DNA of 64,000 nt from Bradyrhizobium aeschynomenes (GTDB taxonomy: Bacteria; Pseudomonadota; Alphaproteobacteria; Rhizobiales; Xanthobacteraceae). The stretch's first letter is position 1; the number at the start of each line of letters is the position of its first letter. Both the position numbers and the translations under genes were made by a program. Where the stretch lies: the NCBI RefSeq assembly GCF_013178945.1, contig NZ_JABFDM010000010.1, positions 62,001-126,000 on the forward strand. Direction: 5' to 3'. A model generated the notes under the pieces. That model had not been told where the DNA came from. It did no database searches and saw only the letters and a list, made by a program, of their open reading frames with translations. Below, one piece after another: positions 16,757-25,533 of the stretch.

Positions 16757-18208
16757 TTATCGGATCGGCTGGGATTTTTCCCAAGCGGGAAGGACGTCGG
16801 CGAACACCCTGTCCCCGCTCGGACCTTTGCCGATGGCGAGAATCCCGCGGCGCTGGCTCGTGTAGACGACCGGAATGTCGAACCATCCGCGGCTCGCGAG
16901 GAGCTGCTGGTTGCGCGTGCGATCCGCCTCGACGTTGGAAAAGCCGACCAGGAACGAACTTTCCGTGATCTTGACGGCGAGCCCTGCGATCGGCGTGCCG
17001 CGGGCCTTCTCTTCCGTCTTCATCAGGATGCCCGGTACGTTGCTGATGCCGCCACCGACGAAATCGGCGGCGGGCCGGAATGTGAGCTCGGCGACGTGGC
17101 TGGCCGGCAAGGCAGGATCGTCGTTGCGCCGCAGTTGCAGGCTGACCTTCAGCCTGCGGTCGGGAATATCGATCTCGGCAAGGATCACGGGCATGGGCCG
17201 CCCCGATTGCGGGCTCTTGATCGTCTCGGTCCGCCACGTCACGGAGCCGGGATATCGCCTGCCCTGGGGATCGGAGGGATCCTCGTCATACAGCACGGCC
17301 AGACCAGGCGTCCGCGCGTCCTGCGCCGCGGACGAGGCAACCGGGCTCGCAGGCGGAGGGGTGGTCTGGCTGGCGACCGGGCCGCCAGCCTGCGCAGGCT
17401 TCGGTGCCGCGGGGGTCAGCGGAGCATCGCCGTCGACCAGCGTGAACATCACGAGAGGCTGCTGTGCCCCGTTGGTCGTACGCTCGACCGCGGCGTTGGT
17501 CTGGTTGAAGATCTCGATCAGGCGCCGGCCGGGCTGCTGCAGCGATTCGGCGAGTGCGGCGGCGAAGGCGCCGTGACCGTCCCCGCCACGCTGTCCGACC
17601 GTGCCCGTCTGCGCGGCGAAGGACATCACGGTACGCGCGGGCACGCCCACTGGAACGAGGCCGGCGGCGAGACCGGCGATGCCGCGCGGCGCAAAGGGAT
17701 TGGAGCGGAAGGCGTCGAGGATGACCACGTTCTGGCGGTGCGCCGATCCGTTCAGCTCGCTCAGGATCCCGCTCAGATCACGCAGCTCCGTATCGAGGTC
17801 GGCGGCTTTTGTCGGCGCGGCGTCGACCGGCACGAGATAGTTGGTGCCGTTGAGATTGAGTCCATAGCCGGCATAGTAGATCAGCGCGAGGTCGGCGTCG
17901 GCGATCCGGCCCTTGAACTCGGCAAGCGCGCGATCGAAGCCCTTCTTGTCAAGGTCGATCTGCGCGGCGCCGCCGCTCAAGGCGAAGCCAAGTTGGGCCA
18001 GCCGATCGGCGACGAGCCGTGCATCGGCGGCCGGCTCGTCCAGCAGCGGCGCACGCTCATGGATGGAGTTGCCGATCACCAGCGCCACGCGCTTGTCGGC
18101 CGCGGCGGGCCCTGCCGTGGTCAGCATCGACATGGTAACCATGATGACCACGAGAATGGCGGCTGACCATCGTCGCCCGACCCGGCGGATCCCCCGACGC
18201 ATGCCCAC
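16757..18208 (-). CDS. Secreted caspase-like (peptidase C14) protein lacking both catalytic residues
   Basis: 483 residues. Signal peptide or anchor at about 15-37, then a caspase p20-like domain (39-200): RVALVIGN, LALIYYAGYG, NYLVPVDA, VVILDAFRSNPF. In active bacterial caspases the catalytic His is in YAGHG and the Cys in DACR; here they are Tyr115 and Phe167, so proteolysis is not expected. A low-complexity Pro/Ala linker (about 270-300) leads to a C-terminal domain of roughly 180 residues with GGGISNVPGILMK and GWFDIPVVYTSQRRGILAI. I recall that domain from other Bradyrhizobium secreted proteins but cannot name it. Possibly a scaffold or binding protein in the periplasm. Confidence 0.85.
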   Translation of the reverse strand: MGMRRGIRRVGRRWSAAILVVIMVTMSMLTTAGPAAADKRVALVIGNSIHERAPLLDEPAADARLVADRLAQLGFALSGGAAQIDLDKKGFDRALAEFKGRIADADLALIYYAGYGLNLNGTNYLVPVDAAPTKAADLDTELRDLSGILSELNGSAHRQNVVILDAFRSNPFAPRGIAGLAAGLVPVGVPARTVMSFAAQTGTVGQRGGDGHGAFAAALAESLQQPGRRLIEIFNQTNAAVERTTNGAQQPLVMFTLVDGDAPLTPAAPKPAQAGGPVASQTTPPPASPVASSAAQDARTPGLAVLYDEDPSDPQGRRYPGSVTWRTETIKSPQSGRPMPVILAEIDIPDRRLKVSLQLRRNDDPALPASHVAELTFRPAADFVGGGISNVPGILMKTEEKARGTPIAGLAVKITESSFLVGFSNVEADRTRNQQLLASRGWFDIPVVYTSQRRGILAIGKGPSGDRVFADVLPAWEKSQPIR

Positions 18209-18309
18209 GATCTCCCGTCACCGATCTGCGTGTTCGTGGGCGAGTTTTACCTCAACTCGAACAAAACCGGAACAAGAAACATGGCAAAATGGAGAAAATA
18301 CCGTCGGTT

Positions 18310-19614
18310 TTAGACCACCACCGGCGTGCGGACGCGACCGGCATCGCCGAACACGCGCAGATAGCGCGCGATCTCGGCCGGGTCGCCGGTCGACTTCTCC
18401 GGATTGTCGGACAGCTTCACGGCGGGACGGCCGTCGACCGACGTCACCTTGCAGACCAGCGAGATCGGATCGAGATCCACCGAGCCGTCCGGCGTGCAGC
18501 CGACGAAGTCGTTGGTCAGGTTGGTGCCCCAGCCAAACGACAGCCGCACCTGGTCGGAGAAGCGATGGTGGATCTGCTCGATCGACTCGACGTCCATCGC
18601 ATCGGAGAACACCAGCAGCTTCTGCCGGGGATCACGCCCCTTCGACTTCCACCAGGCGATGATCTCCTCGCCGGCCTGGATCGGCGGCGCGCTGTCCGGG
18701 CGGAAGCCGGTCCAGTCCGCCACCCAGTCCGGCGCATCGCGCAGGAAGGCCTTGGTGCCGAAGGCATCGGGGAGCGCGATCAGGAGGTTGCCCGCATAAG
18801 TCTGCCGCCACTGGTCGAGGATGCGGTATGGCGCGAAGCGCAGCTCGTCATCGTCCTTGGCCAGCGCCGCGGCGACCATCGGCAGCTCATGGGCGTTGGT
18901 GCCGATCGCTTCGAGATCATTGTCCATCGCCAGCAGCACGTTGGAGGTGCCGGTGAAGGAGGAGCCGAGACCTTCCTTGACGGCCTCGACGCACCAGCGC
19001 TGCCACAGGAAGCCGTGACGTCGCCGTGTGCCGAAATCCGACAGCCGCAGCCCCTCCAGCTTGCGCAGCCGCTCGACCTTGGCCCACAGCTTGGCCTTGG
19101 CGCGGGCGAACAGCACATCGAGCGCGAACCGGCCCTGGCCTTTCATCGCCTGCCGCGAGCGCAGCTCGTTGACGATGGCGAGCGCCGGGATTTCCCACAT
19201 CGTGGTGTGCGTCCACGGCCCATGGAAGTGCAGCTCGTACTGGCCATCGGACTTGCGCAGCTCGTATTCGGGCAGGCGGAAATTGGCGAGCCAGTCCATG
19301 AAGTCCGGCGAAAACATGTGGGTCTTGCCGTAGAACGTATTGCCGGCGAGCCAGATCAGCTCCTTCTTGGTGAAGCGGATGGTGCGGGCGTGGTCGAGCT
19401 GCGCCCGCAGCTCGCCCTCATCGATGACGTCGCCGAGCCGCACCCGCCTGGTCCGGTTGATGACCGAGAAGGTTACGTTCCGATTCGGGTAGAATTCCCG
19501 AATCATTTGCAGCATCAACAGCTTGTAGAAATCGGTGTCGAGCAGGCTGCGCACGATCGGATCGAGGCGCCAGCCGTGATTATAGGTTCTGCTCGCGATG
19601 TCTGTGACTGTCAT
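18310..19614 (-). CDS. pncB: Nicotinate phosphoribosyltransferase
   Basis: 434 residues. It converts nicotinate and PRPP to nicotinate mononucleotide in the Preiss-Handler NAD salvage route. Family marks: LLDTDFYKLLMLQMI near the N terminus, the SDFGTRRRHG segment with the phosphorylated-histidine neighbourhood, FTGTSNVLLA, and FSDAMDVESIEQIHHRF. The start at ATG 19614 matches family length. Monocistronic, upstream of the amidase gene on the same strand. Confidence 0.95.
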   Translation of the reverse strand: MTVTDIASRTYNHGWRLDPIVRSLLDTDFYKLLMLQMIREFYPNRNVTFSVINRTRRVRLGDVIDEGELRAQLDHARTIRFTKKELIWLAGNTFYGKTHMFSPDFMDWLANFRLPEYELRKSDGQYELHFHGPWTHTTMWEIPALAIVNELRSRQAMKGQGRFALDVLFARAKAKLWAKVERLRKLEGLRLSDFGTRRRHGFLWQRWCVEAVKEGLGSSFTGTSNVLLAMDNDLEAIGTNAHELPMVAAALAKDDDELRFAPYRILDQWRQTYAGNLLIALPDAFGTKAFLRDAPDWVADWTGFRPDSAPPIQAGEEIIAWWKSKGRDPRQKLLVFSDAMDVESIEQIHHRFSDQVRLSFGWGTNLTNDFVGCTPDGSVDLDPISLVCKVTSVDGRPAVKLSDNPEKSTGDPAEIARYLRVFGDAGRVRTPVVV

Positions 19615-19709
19615 GGAATGATTTTACAGCGCCGCTGGCGAACCCGCCACTGGGCTTTGTCGCAGGTGACCTTTGCGGCCGCTCGCGGTGTCCTCCGACG
19701 TCGTGAGCA

Positions 19710-21053
19710 CTACTGGGCCAGCGGCGGCACGCCTGGATCGAAGCCAAGCGCCGCCTCGGCCCATTTGGCAACGCGGAGAACGTGGAGGTCGTTGCGATAG
19801 CGGCCGGCGATCTGCACGCCGAGCGGCAGGCCATTCTTGCCGAACCCGGCCGGCAGCGACACCGCCGGCGCGCCGACAAAGGTCCAGGGTGCGCAATATT
19901 CGGCATCGCCGGTCCAGTCGAGGCCGCGCGGGGCTTCGCCGAAGGCGGGCAAAGTCAACACGGCGTCGAAGCCGTCGAGCTCTGCCGCGAGGGCCTTCTG
20001 CCGCTCGGCCTGTGCCGCCTTTGCCGTGAGATACTCCATCGCGGTCTTGGTCCGCCCGCTCTCGACGTGCCCCTTCATGACGTCGCTGACCCGGTCCGGG
20101 TAGCGCGCGATCAGATCGGAGAAGATCGTGGTCGCCTCGCTCAGCATGATCGTGGTGATCGCATCCCAATGCACGGCGTCGAGCATCTGAAGCTCGATCT
20201 CCTCGATCGCGGCGCCAGCGCCGCGCAGCTTCGTGACGACGGACTCGAACACGGCCTTCTGCTCAGGCTCGGCGCGCTCCCATTTGGCGAAGCGCACGAG
20301 CGCGAGCCGCGGTCCGGCGAGCGGCGCAAGTCCGTGCGTACTGTCTACGCTGAAGCCCGGCAGAGGGCGGCCATGCACATCATCGGAGCTGGTCCCCGCC
20401 AGCAGCGCGAGCGCGAGCGCGACGTCGTCGACGCGGCGTGCGAAGAAGCCGACATGATCGAGCGAGGGGCTGAGCGGATGCACGCCGACGCGCGGGATCG
20501 CGCCGAAGCTCGGCTTGAAGCCGACGACGCCGTTGAAGGCGGCCGGCCGGATCACCGAGCCGAGCGTCTGCGTGCCCAGCGCGAGCGGGACCAGCCCGGC
20601 GGCGACCGCTGCGGCCGAGCCGGACGACGAGCCGCCCGGCGTGTGCGCGGGGTTCCAGGGATTGACGGTGGGTCCGGGATGGCGCCAGGCGAATTCGGTC
20701 GACACCGTCTTGCCGAAGATCGTCGCGCCGAGCGCGCGCAGCCGCTCCACCACCCAGGCATCCGCCGCCGGCACGTGATCGCGATAGATCGGCGAGCCGT
20801 TGGTGGTCGGCATGTCCGCGGTCGCGATGATGTCCTTGATGGCGACGGGAATTCCGCCCAGCGGCCCGGTCTTCGGCGCGACGTCGTGCGGCAGATATTC
20901 GAATGCCTTGAGCTCCGGCTCGATCGCCTGCGCCCTCTTCAGGCATTCTTGACCGTGGCTCGCCGCGGCCGCCGGGTCAGCCGCGAATCGTCGCAGCAAA
21001 TCGAGAACGCCTGCGCCAGCCTTCGGTAGGGGGGCATCGAACGGCTCAGTCAT
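19710..21053 (-). CDS. Amidase signature family protein
   Basis: 447 residues from ATG 21053 (MTEPFDAPLP). The Lys-cisSer-Ser machinery is visible: Lys73 in GGIPVAIKD, the GGSSSGSAAAV loop at 140-150 and the nucleophile Ser166 in TQTLGSVIRPA. The family hydrolyses carboxamides to acid and ammonia; substrate not predictable. It is not GatA, since no gatB/gatC is nearby and the sequence diverges in GTQTLGS. Earlier in-frame ATGs (21059, 21071, 21086) encode a short Met/Pro/Ser stretch unlike the family start. Confidence 0.9.
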   Translation of the reverse strand: MTEPFDAPLPKAGAGVLDLLRRFAADPAAAASHGQECLKRAQAIEPELKAFEYLPHDVAPKTGPLGGIPVAIKDIIATADMPTTNGSPIYRDHVPAADAWVVERLRALGATIFGKTVSTEFAWRHPGPTVNPWNPAHTPGGSSSGSAAAVAAGLVPLALGTQTLGSVIRPAAFNGVVGFKPSFGAIPRVGVHPLSPSLDHVGFFARRVDDVALALALLAGTSSDDVHGRPLPGFSVDSTHGLAPLAGPRLALVRFAKWERAEPEQKAVFESVVTKLRGAGAAIEEIELQMLDAVHWDAITTIMLSEATTIFSDLIARYPDRVSDVMKGHVESGRTKTAMEYLTAKAAQAERQKALAAELDGFDAVLTLPAFGEAPRGLDWTGDAEYCAPWTFVGAPAVSLPAGFGKNGLPLGVQIAGRYRNDLHVLRVAKWAEAALGFDPGVPPLAQ

Positions 21054-21426
21054 TGGCATCCTGCTCGGCATGAGTCTTGAAGGCACTGAATACGCACAGT
21101 GCCATGTCGCTCGCTCACCCTAGCGAGTGCGGATCGGTGAGCCAATCGTGCGCAGTCGATGAGTGCGCATGAATACAGCGCATGGCAACCGCCGCCGCTC
21201 CGGCAACGACCGGTGCGCTGCAAACGCGCACATATCGATCGTGCATGTCAGCACGCGAGACATGCAAGCCGCGATCAAGCAAGCTTGGCAGCAATGCGCT
21301 TCTCACTCGCTCAGGATGTGCTACCATTTTCACGCCTGACCTTGGATCTGGTCGGCCAAAGAACGTCTCCAAACACGTTCCGATAAGTAGACGCAGCCAA
21401 ACGAGCTGCCTCATGGGAGTGAAGCG
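21054..21426. other. Divergent intergenic region, amidase/sorbosone dehydrogenase
   Basis: About 370 bp between divergent genes. No conserved ORF, RNA gene or strong palindrome found. It should hold both promoters, but no convincing -35/-10 pair could be chosen. The downstream gene has a GGGAGTGAAG ribosome site. Confidence 0.5.
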
Positions 21427-22704
21427 ATGACATCGGCTTTTCACCGAAGCGTTCTTGCGCTTGCAACGATCAGTCTTCTCGCCGGCACCAGCATTGCCGG
21501 CGCGCAGCAGAAATCCGACGCGGGTAAGCCGCTCAAGAAATACGAATCCGGCACCAAGGAATTCTGGACACATCCACCGGACGACTGGTTCCTCGGGGAC
21601 GAGACCGAGGCGCAGAAGGGCTTGGCGCCGCCGTCAGGACCGCCGACCGGCGCATCGGATGCCGAGCTTGCCGACCTCGTCAAGAAGGTGAAGCTCCCGC
21701 CGGGCTTCAAGATGGAGGTCTGGGCGTCCGGCGTGCTCGCCGCGCGGCAGATGGCCTGGGGCGACAAGGGCACGCTGTTCGTCGGCTCGTTCGGTCTCGG
21801 CAACGTCTATGCGATCACCGACAAGGGCGGTAAGCGCGAGGTCAAGACGGTCCTCAAGGGCCTGAACATGCCGACCGGCCTCGCCTTCCAGGACGGCAAT
21901 CTCTACGTGATCGCGGTCGACAAGCTGATCAAGTACGAGAACGCCGAGGCCAATGTCGACAATCTCGGCCAGGGCAAGGTCGTCTATGACGACATGCCGT
22001 CCTATGCCGCGCATGGCTGGAAATACATCGCGGTCGACAAGGAGGGCTGGTTCTATCTGCCGTTCGGCCCCCCCTTCAACATCGGCATTCCGCCGACTTC
22101 GGTGTCGCAGATTCGCCGCGTCGATCCGCGGACCGGCAATGCGGAGATCTGGGCGCTCGGCGTGCGCAACAGCGTCGGCGGCGATGTCGATCCGCGCACC
22201 GGCAAATACTGGTTCACGGAAAATGCGCGCGACTGGGTCAGCGACGACCTGCCGAGCGACAAGCTCAACATGATCTCGCGGATCGGCGAGCATTTCGGCT
22301 ATCCTTATTGTCACCAGGGTGACATGCCGGATCCGAAGTTCGCGATGGGCCACAAGTGCTCCGAGTTCACGCCTCCTGTGCTGAACCTCGGGGCGCACGT
22401 GGCCCCGCTCGGGATGAAGTTCTACACCGGCGACCAGTTCCCAGCCGAGTACAAGAACAACATCCTGATCGCCGAGCACGGCTCCTGGAACCGCCACAAG
22501 TACCAGGGCGCACGGATCATGCGGGTGATCGTCGGCCCCGACGGCAAGGATGCCAAGCAGGAGGTGTTCGCCTCCGGCTTCCTCGAGGGCGACCAGGGCT
22601 ATCTCGGCCGACCGAACGATATCGTCCTCGCCAAGGACGGCTCGATCCTGGTGGCGGACGACTGGGCCGGTGCGATCTATCGCATCAGCTACGAGAAGAA
22701 GTGA
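21427..22704 (+). CDS. L-sorbosone dehydrogenase-like PQQ sugar dehydrogenase
   Basis: 425 residues with a signal peptide (about 1-26, cleavage near AGA). It forms a six-bladed beta-propeller like soluble PQQ glucose/sorbosone dehydrogenases: KLPPGFKMEVWA, MPTGLAFQDGNLYV, RIGEHFGYPYCHQGD, IAEHGSWNRHKYQGARI, RPNDIVLAKDGSILVADDWAG. These are periplasmic enzymes oxidising sugars or aldehydes with electrons passed to a cytochrome c. A dihaem cytochrome c gene follows in the same direction. PQQ dependence and substrate are inferred from the family. Confidence 0.9.
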   Translation: MTSAFHRSVLALATISLLAGTSIAGAQQKSDAGKPLKKYESGTKEFWTHPPDDWFLGDETEAQKGLAPPSGPPTGASDAELADLVKKVKLPPGFKMEVWASGVLAARQMAWGDKGTLFVGSFGLGNVYAITDKGGKREVKTVLKGLNMPTGLAFQDGNLYVIAVDKLIKYENAEANVDNLGQGKVVYDDMPSYAAHGWKYIAVDKEGWFYLPFGPPFNIGIPPTSVSQIRRVDPRTGNAEIWALGVRNSVGGDVDPRTGKYWFTENARDWVSDDLPSDKLNMISRIGEHFGYPYCHQGDMPDPKFAMGHKCSEFTPPVLNLGAHVAPLGMKFYTGDQFPAEYKNNILIAEHGSWNRHKYQGARIMRVIVGPDGKDAKQEVFASGFLEGDQGYLGRPNDIVLAKDGSILVADDWAGAIYRISYEKK

Positions 22705-22720
22705 GCCTCTGACAATAAGC

Positions 22721-22766
22721 GGGGCTGCGCGCTGCCATCCTGGCGGCCGCAGCCCCAACTCTTTTG
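22721..22766 (+). terminator. Probable terminator after the sorbosone dehydrogenase gene
   Basis: Hairpin with nine-base arms GGGGCTGCG (22721-22729) and CGCAGCCCC (22748-22756), an inner GCC/GGC stem, and a weak T-rich tail ACTCTTTTGG. The partly degenerate tail suggests incomplete termination, so read-through into the cytochrome gene is possible. Confidence 0.6.
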
Positions 22767-22849
22767 GCTGTCGCGCGTTGATGACAGGCGTGGCGCCCCG
22801 AGCAGGCACTGCTCGCATGACAACAATGATGGGAGCTCGAACCCCCGCG

Positions 22850-23446
22850 ATGAATCCAGGGAAACGTAGAATGCGCCGGGCGATGGCGGCCGCGTCGATG
22901 GTCTTTGTTCTGGGGCTGCCGGCCCATGCGGCCGATGTCGCCGCGGGCAAGGCGAAGGCCGAGCTCTGTGTCGGCTGCCACGGCGAGAACGGCATCTCGC
23001 AGACCGAGAACATTCCTTCGCTCGCCGGCCAGCAGGATCAGTTCATCCAGTGGCAGCTGGTGTTCTTCCGCGCCGGCACGCGCAAGAACGAGGCGATGAA
23101 GCCGATCGTCGAGCAGCTCACCAATGAGGACATCCGCAATCTCGGCGCCTATTTCGCCTCGCTGCAGCCGGCCAAGCCGCCGCCGGACGATGATCCGGAT
23201 CTGTCGAAGAAGGGCGCCGAGGCCGCCGCCGGCCGCCGCTGCGCCTCGTGTCATCTCGACAGCTACGCCGGCACCAAGGGTGTCGCGCGGCTCGCCGGCC
23301 AGCGCGAGGAATATCTCGTCAAGGCCCTGCACGACTACAAGAGCGGCCAGCGCGTCGGCGGCAGCCAAGCCGCGATGACGGACGTTGCGTATCCGCTCTC
23401 AGCGGAGGAGATCACCGCGCTGGCGCATTATCTGGCGCATTTGTAG
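22850..23446 (+). CDS. Dihaem cytochrome c (class I, c4-like)
   Basis: 198 residues from ATG 22850, or 191 from ATG 22871, which has a better spaced AGGGAAA. After a signal peptide (LPAHA cleavage) come two class I haem domains with CVGCH near residue 40 and CASCH near residue 128. Typical c4-type marks such as SLAGQQ and LAGQREEYLVKALHDYKSGQR recur in each half. Soluble periplasmic electron carrier. Its position 145 bp after the sorbosone dehydrogenase suggests it accepts that enzyme's electrons. Confidence 0.92.
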   Translation: MNPGKRRMRRAMAAASMVFVLGLPAHAADVAAGKAKAELCVGCHGENGISQTENIPSLAGQQDQFIQWQLVFFRAGTRKNEAMKPIVEQLTNEDIRNLGAYFASLQPAKPPPDDDPDLSKKGAEAAAGRRCASCHLDSYAGTKGVARLAGQREEYLVKALHDYKSGQRVGGSQAAMTDVAYPLSAEEITALAHYLAHL

Positions 23447-23470
23447 TTCGATCTCGGCCAAGCAAAAGGC

Positions 23471-23591
23471 GTCGTCCCGGCGAACGCCGGGACCCATACG
23501 CTGCGGCGGTCGTGATCGGCAGGATGCCTATGACCAGCCCGCCTCAAACCGCTCCCTGGGGGTATGGGTCCCGGCTCAAGGCCGGGACGAC
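23471..23591 (-). repeat. 121-bp dispersed repeat (same family as 53142-53579)
   Basis: Ends are hairpins: GTCCCGGCGAACGCCGGGAC and, at the other side, GTCCCGGCTCAAGGCCGGGAC. Read on the minus strand it aligns along its length to each of the three copies near 53.1-53.6 kb and has the same 121-bp length. It lies in the gap between the cytochrome gene and the ketopantoate reductase gene. Confidence 0.85.
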
Positions 23592-23659
23592 AGCGGTGGG
23601 CGTGGCGGCATCGTGGTTCACAGATACACTTTTTACCCGCTTGTCGCGCGTGGGAGTAA

Positions 23660-24583
23660 CTACTTTCCCCGCTGCGCCTCGTACACCTTGAGCTGCGTGT
23701 ACGAAATCCGGAGCCGCGGCACCGGCACCTTTGCAGCGTCGGCACGTGCTACCAGATCGCCGATGACGTGATCGGCCTCGACCGGCAGGCCGGCGCGGAG
23801 ATCGCGGAACATCGAGGCGGTCATCGGCGAGCCCTCCGCCGTGATCATGCCGGAGACGCGCTGGAAGAACGCACCGGCTGGAGCATAACCGGCCGCGGCG
23901 GCGACGGCGCTGCATTCGTCGAGCATGCCCAGCAGGAAGTCCTTGCCGCCGGGTGCGGTCAGGATCACGCCGACCGGTGCGCGCATCAGGGTGGTGGATG
24001 CGGCGAGCGAAGCGAGGAAGACCCACTTCTCCCACATGTCCTGCATGATGTGGTCGCTGGCCGAGGCATTGAAATTGCCGCGCTGGAAGATCTCGAAGAT
24101 CGCCCGGACGCGGTCGGACGAACCGCCGTCGCGCTCGCCGAAGCTGAGCGACTGCATCGGCTGCAACTGCACCACCTCGCGGTTGTCGTTCAACGTCGCC
24201 GCGATCGCGCAGAGCCCGCCGAGCACGCGGGCGCGGCCGAACCTTTCATCGAGCACGTCGAGATGCTTCATGCCGTTGAGCAGCGGAATGATCGCGGTGT
24301 CGGGACCGACGGCCGGCGCGAACGACGCAATCGCGTCGTCGAGGTCGAACGCCTTGCAGCTCAGCAGCACGACATCGAAATGCTGTTTCAGACTGTCGGC
24401 CTGGACGGTCGGCGGATTGGGCAGGGTGACGTCGCCGGCCGGGCTGCGGATGACGAGGCCGGCACTGGCCAGCTCGGATGCGCGCCGGGGGCGGACCAGG
24501 AACGTGACATCAGTGCCGGACTGCAGCAGCCGGCCGCCAAAATAGCCGCCGATCGCGCCGGCGCCGACGACGAGAATTCGCAT
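23660..24583 (-). CDS. 2-dehydropantoate 2-reductase family protein
   Basis: 307 residues. The N-terminal GAGAIGGYFGGRL Rossmann motif and C-terminal ApbA helical domain identify the KPR/PanE fold. The catalytic-Lys position falls in MQDMWEKWVFLASLAA. Several KPR-like paralogues per genome are common, so this may be a ketopantoate reductase for CoA synthesis or a reductase for another 2-oxo acid; I leave the symbol blank. ATG 24583 directly encodes MRILVVGAG. Monocistronic. Confidence 0.88.
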   Translation of the reverse strand: MRILVVGAGAIGGYFGGRLLQSGTDVTFLVRPRRASELASAGLVIRSPAGDVTLPNPPTVQADSLKQHFDVVLLSCKAFDLDDAIASFAPAVGPDTAIIPLLNGMKHLDVLDERFGRARVLGGLCAIAATLNDNREVVQLQPMQSLSFGERDGGSSDRVRAIFEIFQRGNFNASASDHIMQDMWEKWVFLASLAASTTLMRAPVGVILTAPGGKDFLLGMLDECSAVAAAAGYAPAGAFFQRVSGMITAEGSPMTASMFRDLRAGLPVEADHVIGDLVARADAAKVPVPRLRISYTQLKVYEAQRGK

Positions 24584-24620
24584 GGTGGATCCCTCTGTGA
24601 GCGGGCCGCATCATGCAGAA

Positions 24621-24687
24621 GCGAATGGCGAATGGCGAGTCGCGAATGGGGATGGGCTCCATTCGCTATTCGCTACTCCCTAGTCGC
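24621..24687. repeat. GCGAATGGCGAAT-type short palindromic repeat
   Basis: A run of GAATGGCGAAT/GCGAAT units (24621-24652) followed by the opposite strand version TTCGCTATTCGCTACTCCC (24662-24680). The same family occurs at 60536-60589. Small intergenic palindrome of unknown role. Confidence 0.65.
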
Positions 24688-24690
24688 CCC

Positions 24691-25428
24691 TTACCATTTT
24701 TCGCCGAACGGCCGGATCTCCATCTCGAAGGTCCAGGCGCTCTTCGGCTGCTGGTAGAGCTGCCAATACGCGCCGGCGACGGAGGCGGGCGGCATCAGGA
24801 GGTCGGGGTTGTCGAGGGCCTCCTTGCCCCACAACTGCGCGCGCCGCTCCCGCACCCAGGCGGTGTCGACGCCGGAATCGATGATGAGGTGGGCGACATG
24901 GATGTTCTGCGGCATCAGCTCGCGCGCCATCGACTGCGCCACCGCGCGCAGGCCGAACTTGGCGGAGGCAAACGCCGCAAAGCCCGCGCCGCCGCGCAGC
25001 GACGCGGTCGCGCCGGTGAAGAAGATCTTGCCGCCGCCCCGCGGCAGCATCAGCCTGGCCGCCTCGCGGCCGGTGACGAAGCCCGCCCAGCACGCCATCT
25101 CCCAGACCTTGCGGAACACCCGGTCGGTGGTCTCCAGGATCGGGAAGTTGACGTTGGCCCCGACGTTGAAGATCACGACCTCGAGCGGCGCATGCCTGTC
25201 GGCATCGTTGAGGAAGGCGGTGGTCTCGTCCTCCTTCCGCGCATCGAGCGAGCGTGCGACGATGCAGCCGCCGGCGGCTTCGACCTCGGCCACCAAGGGA
25301 GCCAGCTTCTCGCCGTTGCGCCGGCCGGCGAACACGGTGAAGCCTTCGGAGGCGAACTTCTTGACGATCTCGGCGCCGATATAATCGCCGGCGCCGATCA
25401 CCGCGACGGTGGCGTTGCGCTGTTGCAT
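24691..25428 (-). CDS. SDR-family protein with Phe in place of the catalytic Tyr
   Basis: 245 residues from ATG 25428 (MQQRNATV). Rossmann start AVIGAGDYIGAEI fits classical short-chain dehydrogenases, and KIFFTGATASLRG is the usual strand 5. The Tyr-x3-Lys motif reads F153-ASA-K157, so the proton-donating tyrosine is missing. I recall this Phe in a subgroup of SDR proteins, so it may be a family trait. It may bind NAD(P) without standard dehydrogenase chemistry. An upstream ATG at 25452 would add eight residues, but GGAGACC just before 25428 supports the shorter start. Confidence 0.85.
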   Translation of the reverse strand: MQQRNATVAVIGAGDYIGAEIVKKFASEGFTVFAGRRNGEKLAPLVAEVEAAGGCIVARSLDARKEDETTAFLNDADRHAPLEVVIFNVGANVNFPILETTDRVFRKVWEMACWAGFVTGREAARLMLPRGGGKIFFTGATASLRGGAGFAAFASAKFGLRAVAQSMARELMPQNIHVAHLIIDSGVDTAWVRERRAQLWGKEALDNPDLLMPPASVAGAYWQLYQQPKSAWTFEMEIRPFGEKW

Positions 25429-25454
25429 GCTGGGGGTCTCCGTTCTCACCACGT

Positions 25455-25530
25455 CGTCATTGCGAGCGCAGCGAAACCATCCAGAGTCGTGAGGGTCGCC
25501 CCGGATGGCTTCGCCGCGCTCGCAATGACG
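25455..25530. repeat. CGTCATTGCGAGC palindromic repeat
   Basis: Inverted repeat of about 76 bp: CGTCATTGCGAGCG at 25455 and CGCTCGCAATGACG ending at 25530, with inner ATCC/GGAT arms. It belongs to the same family as the element at 57174-57254. Located between the SDR gene and the DsbA-type isomerase gene. Confidence 0.75.
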
Positions 25531-25533
25531 GAG

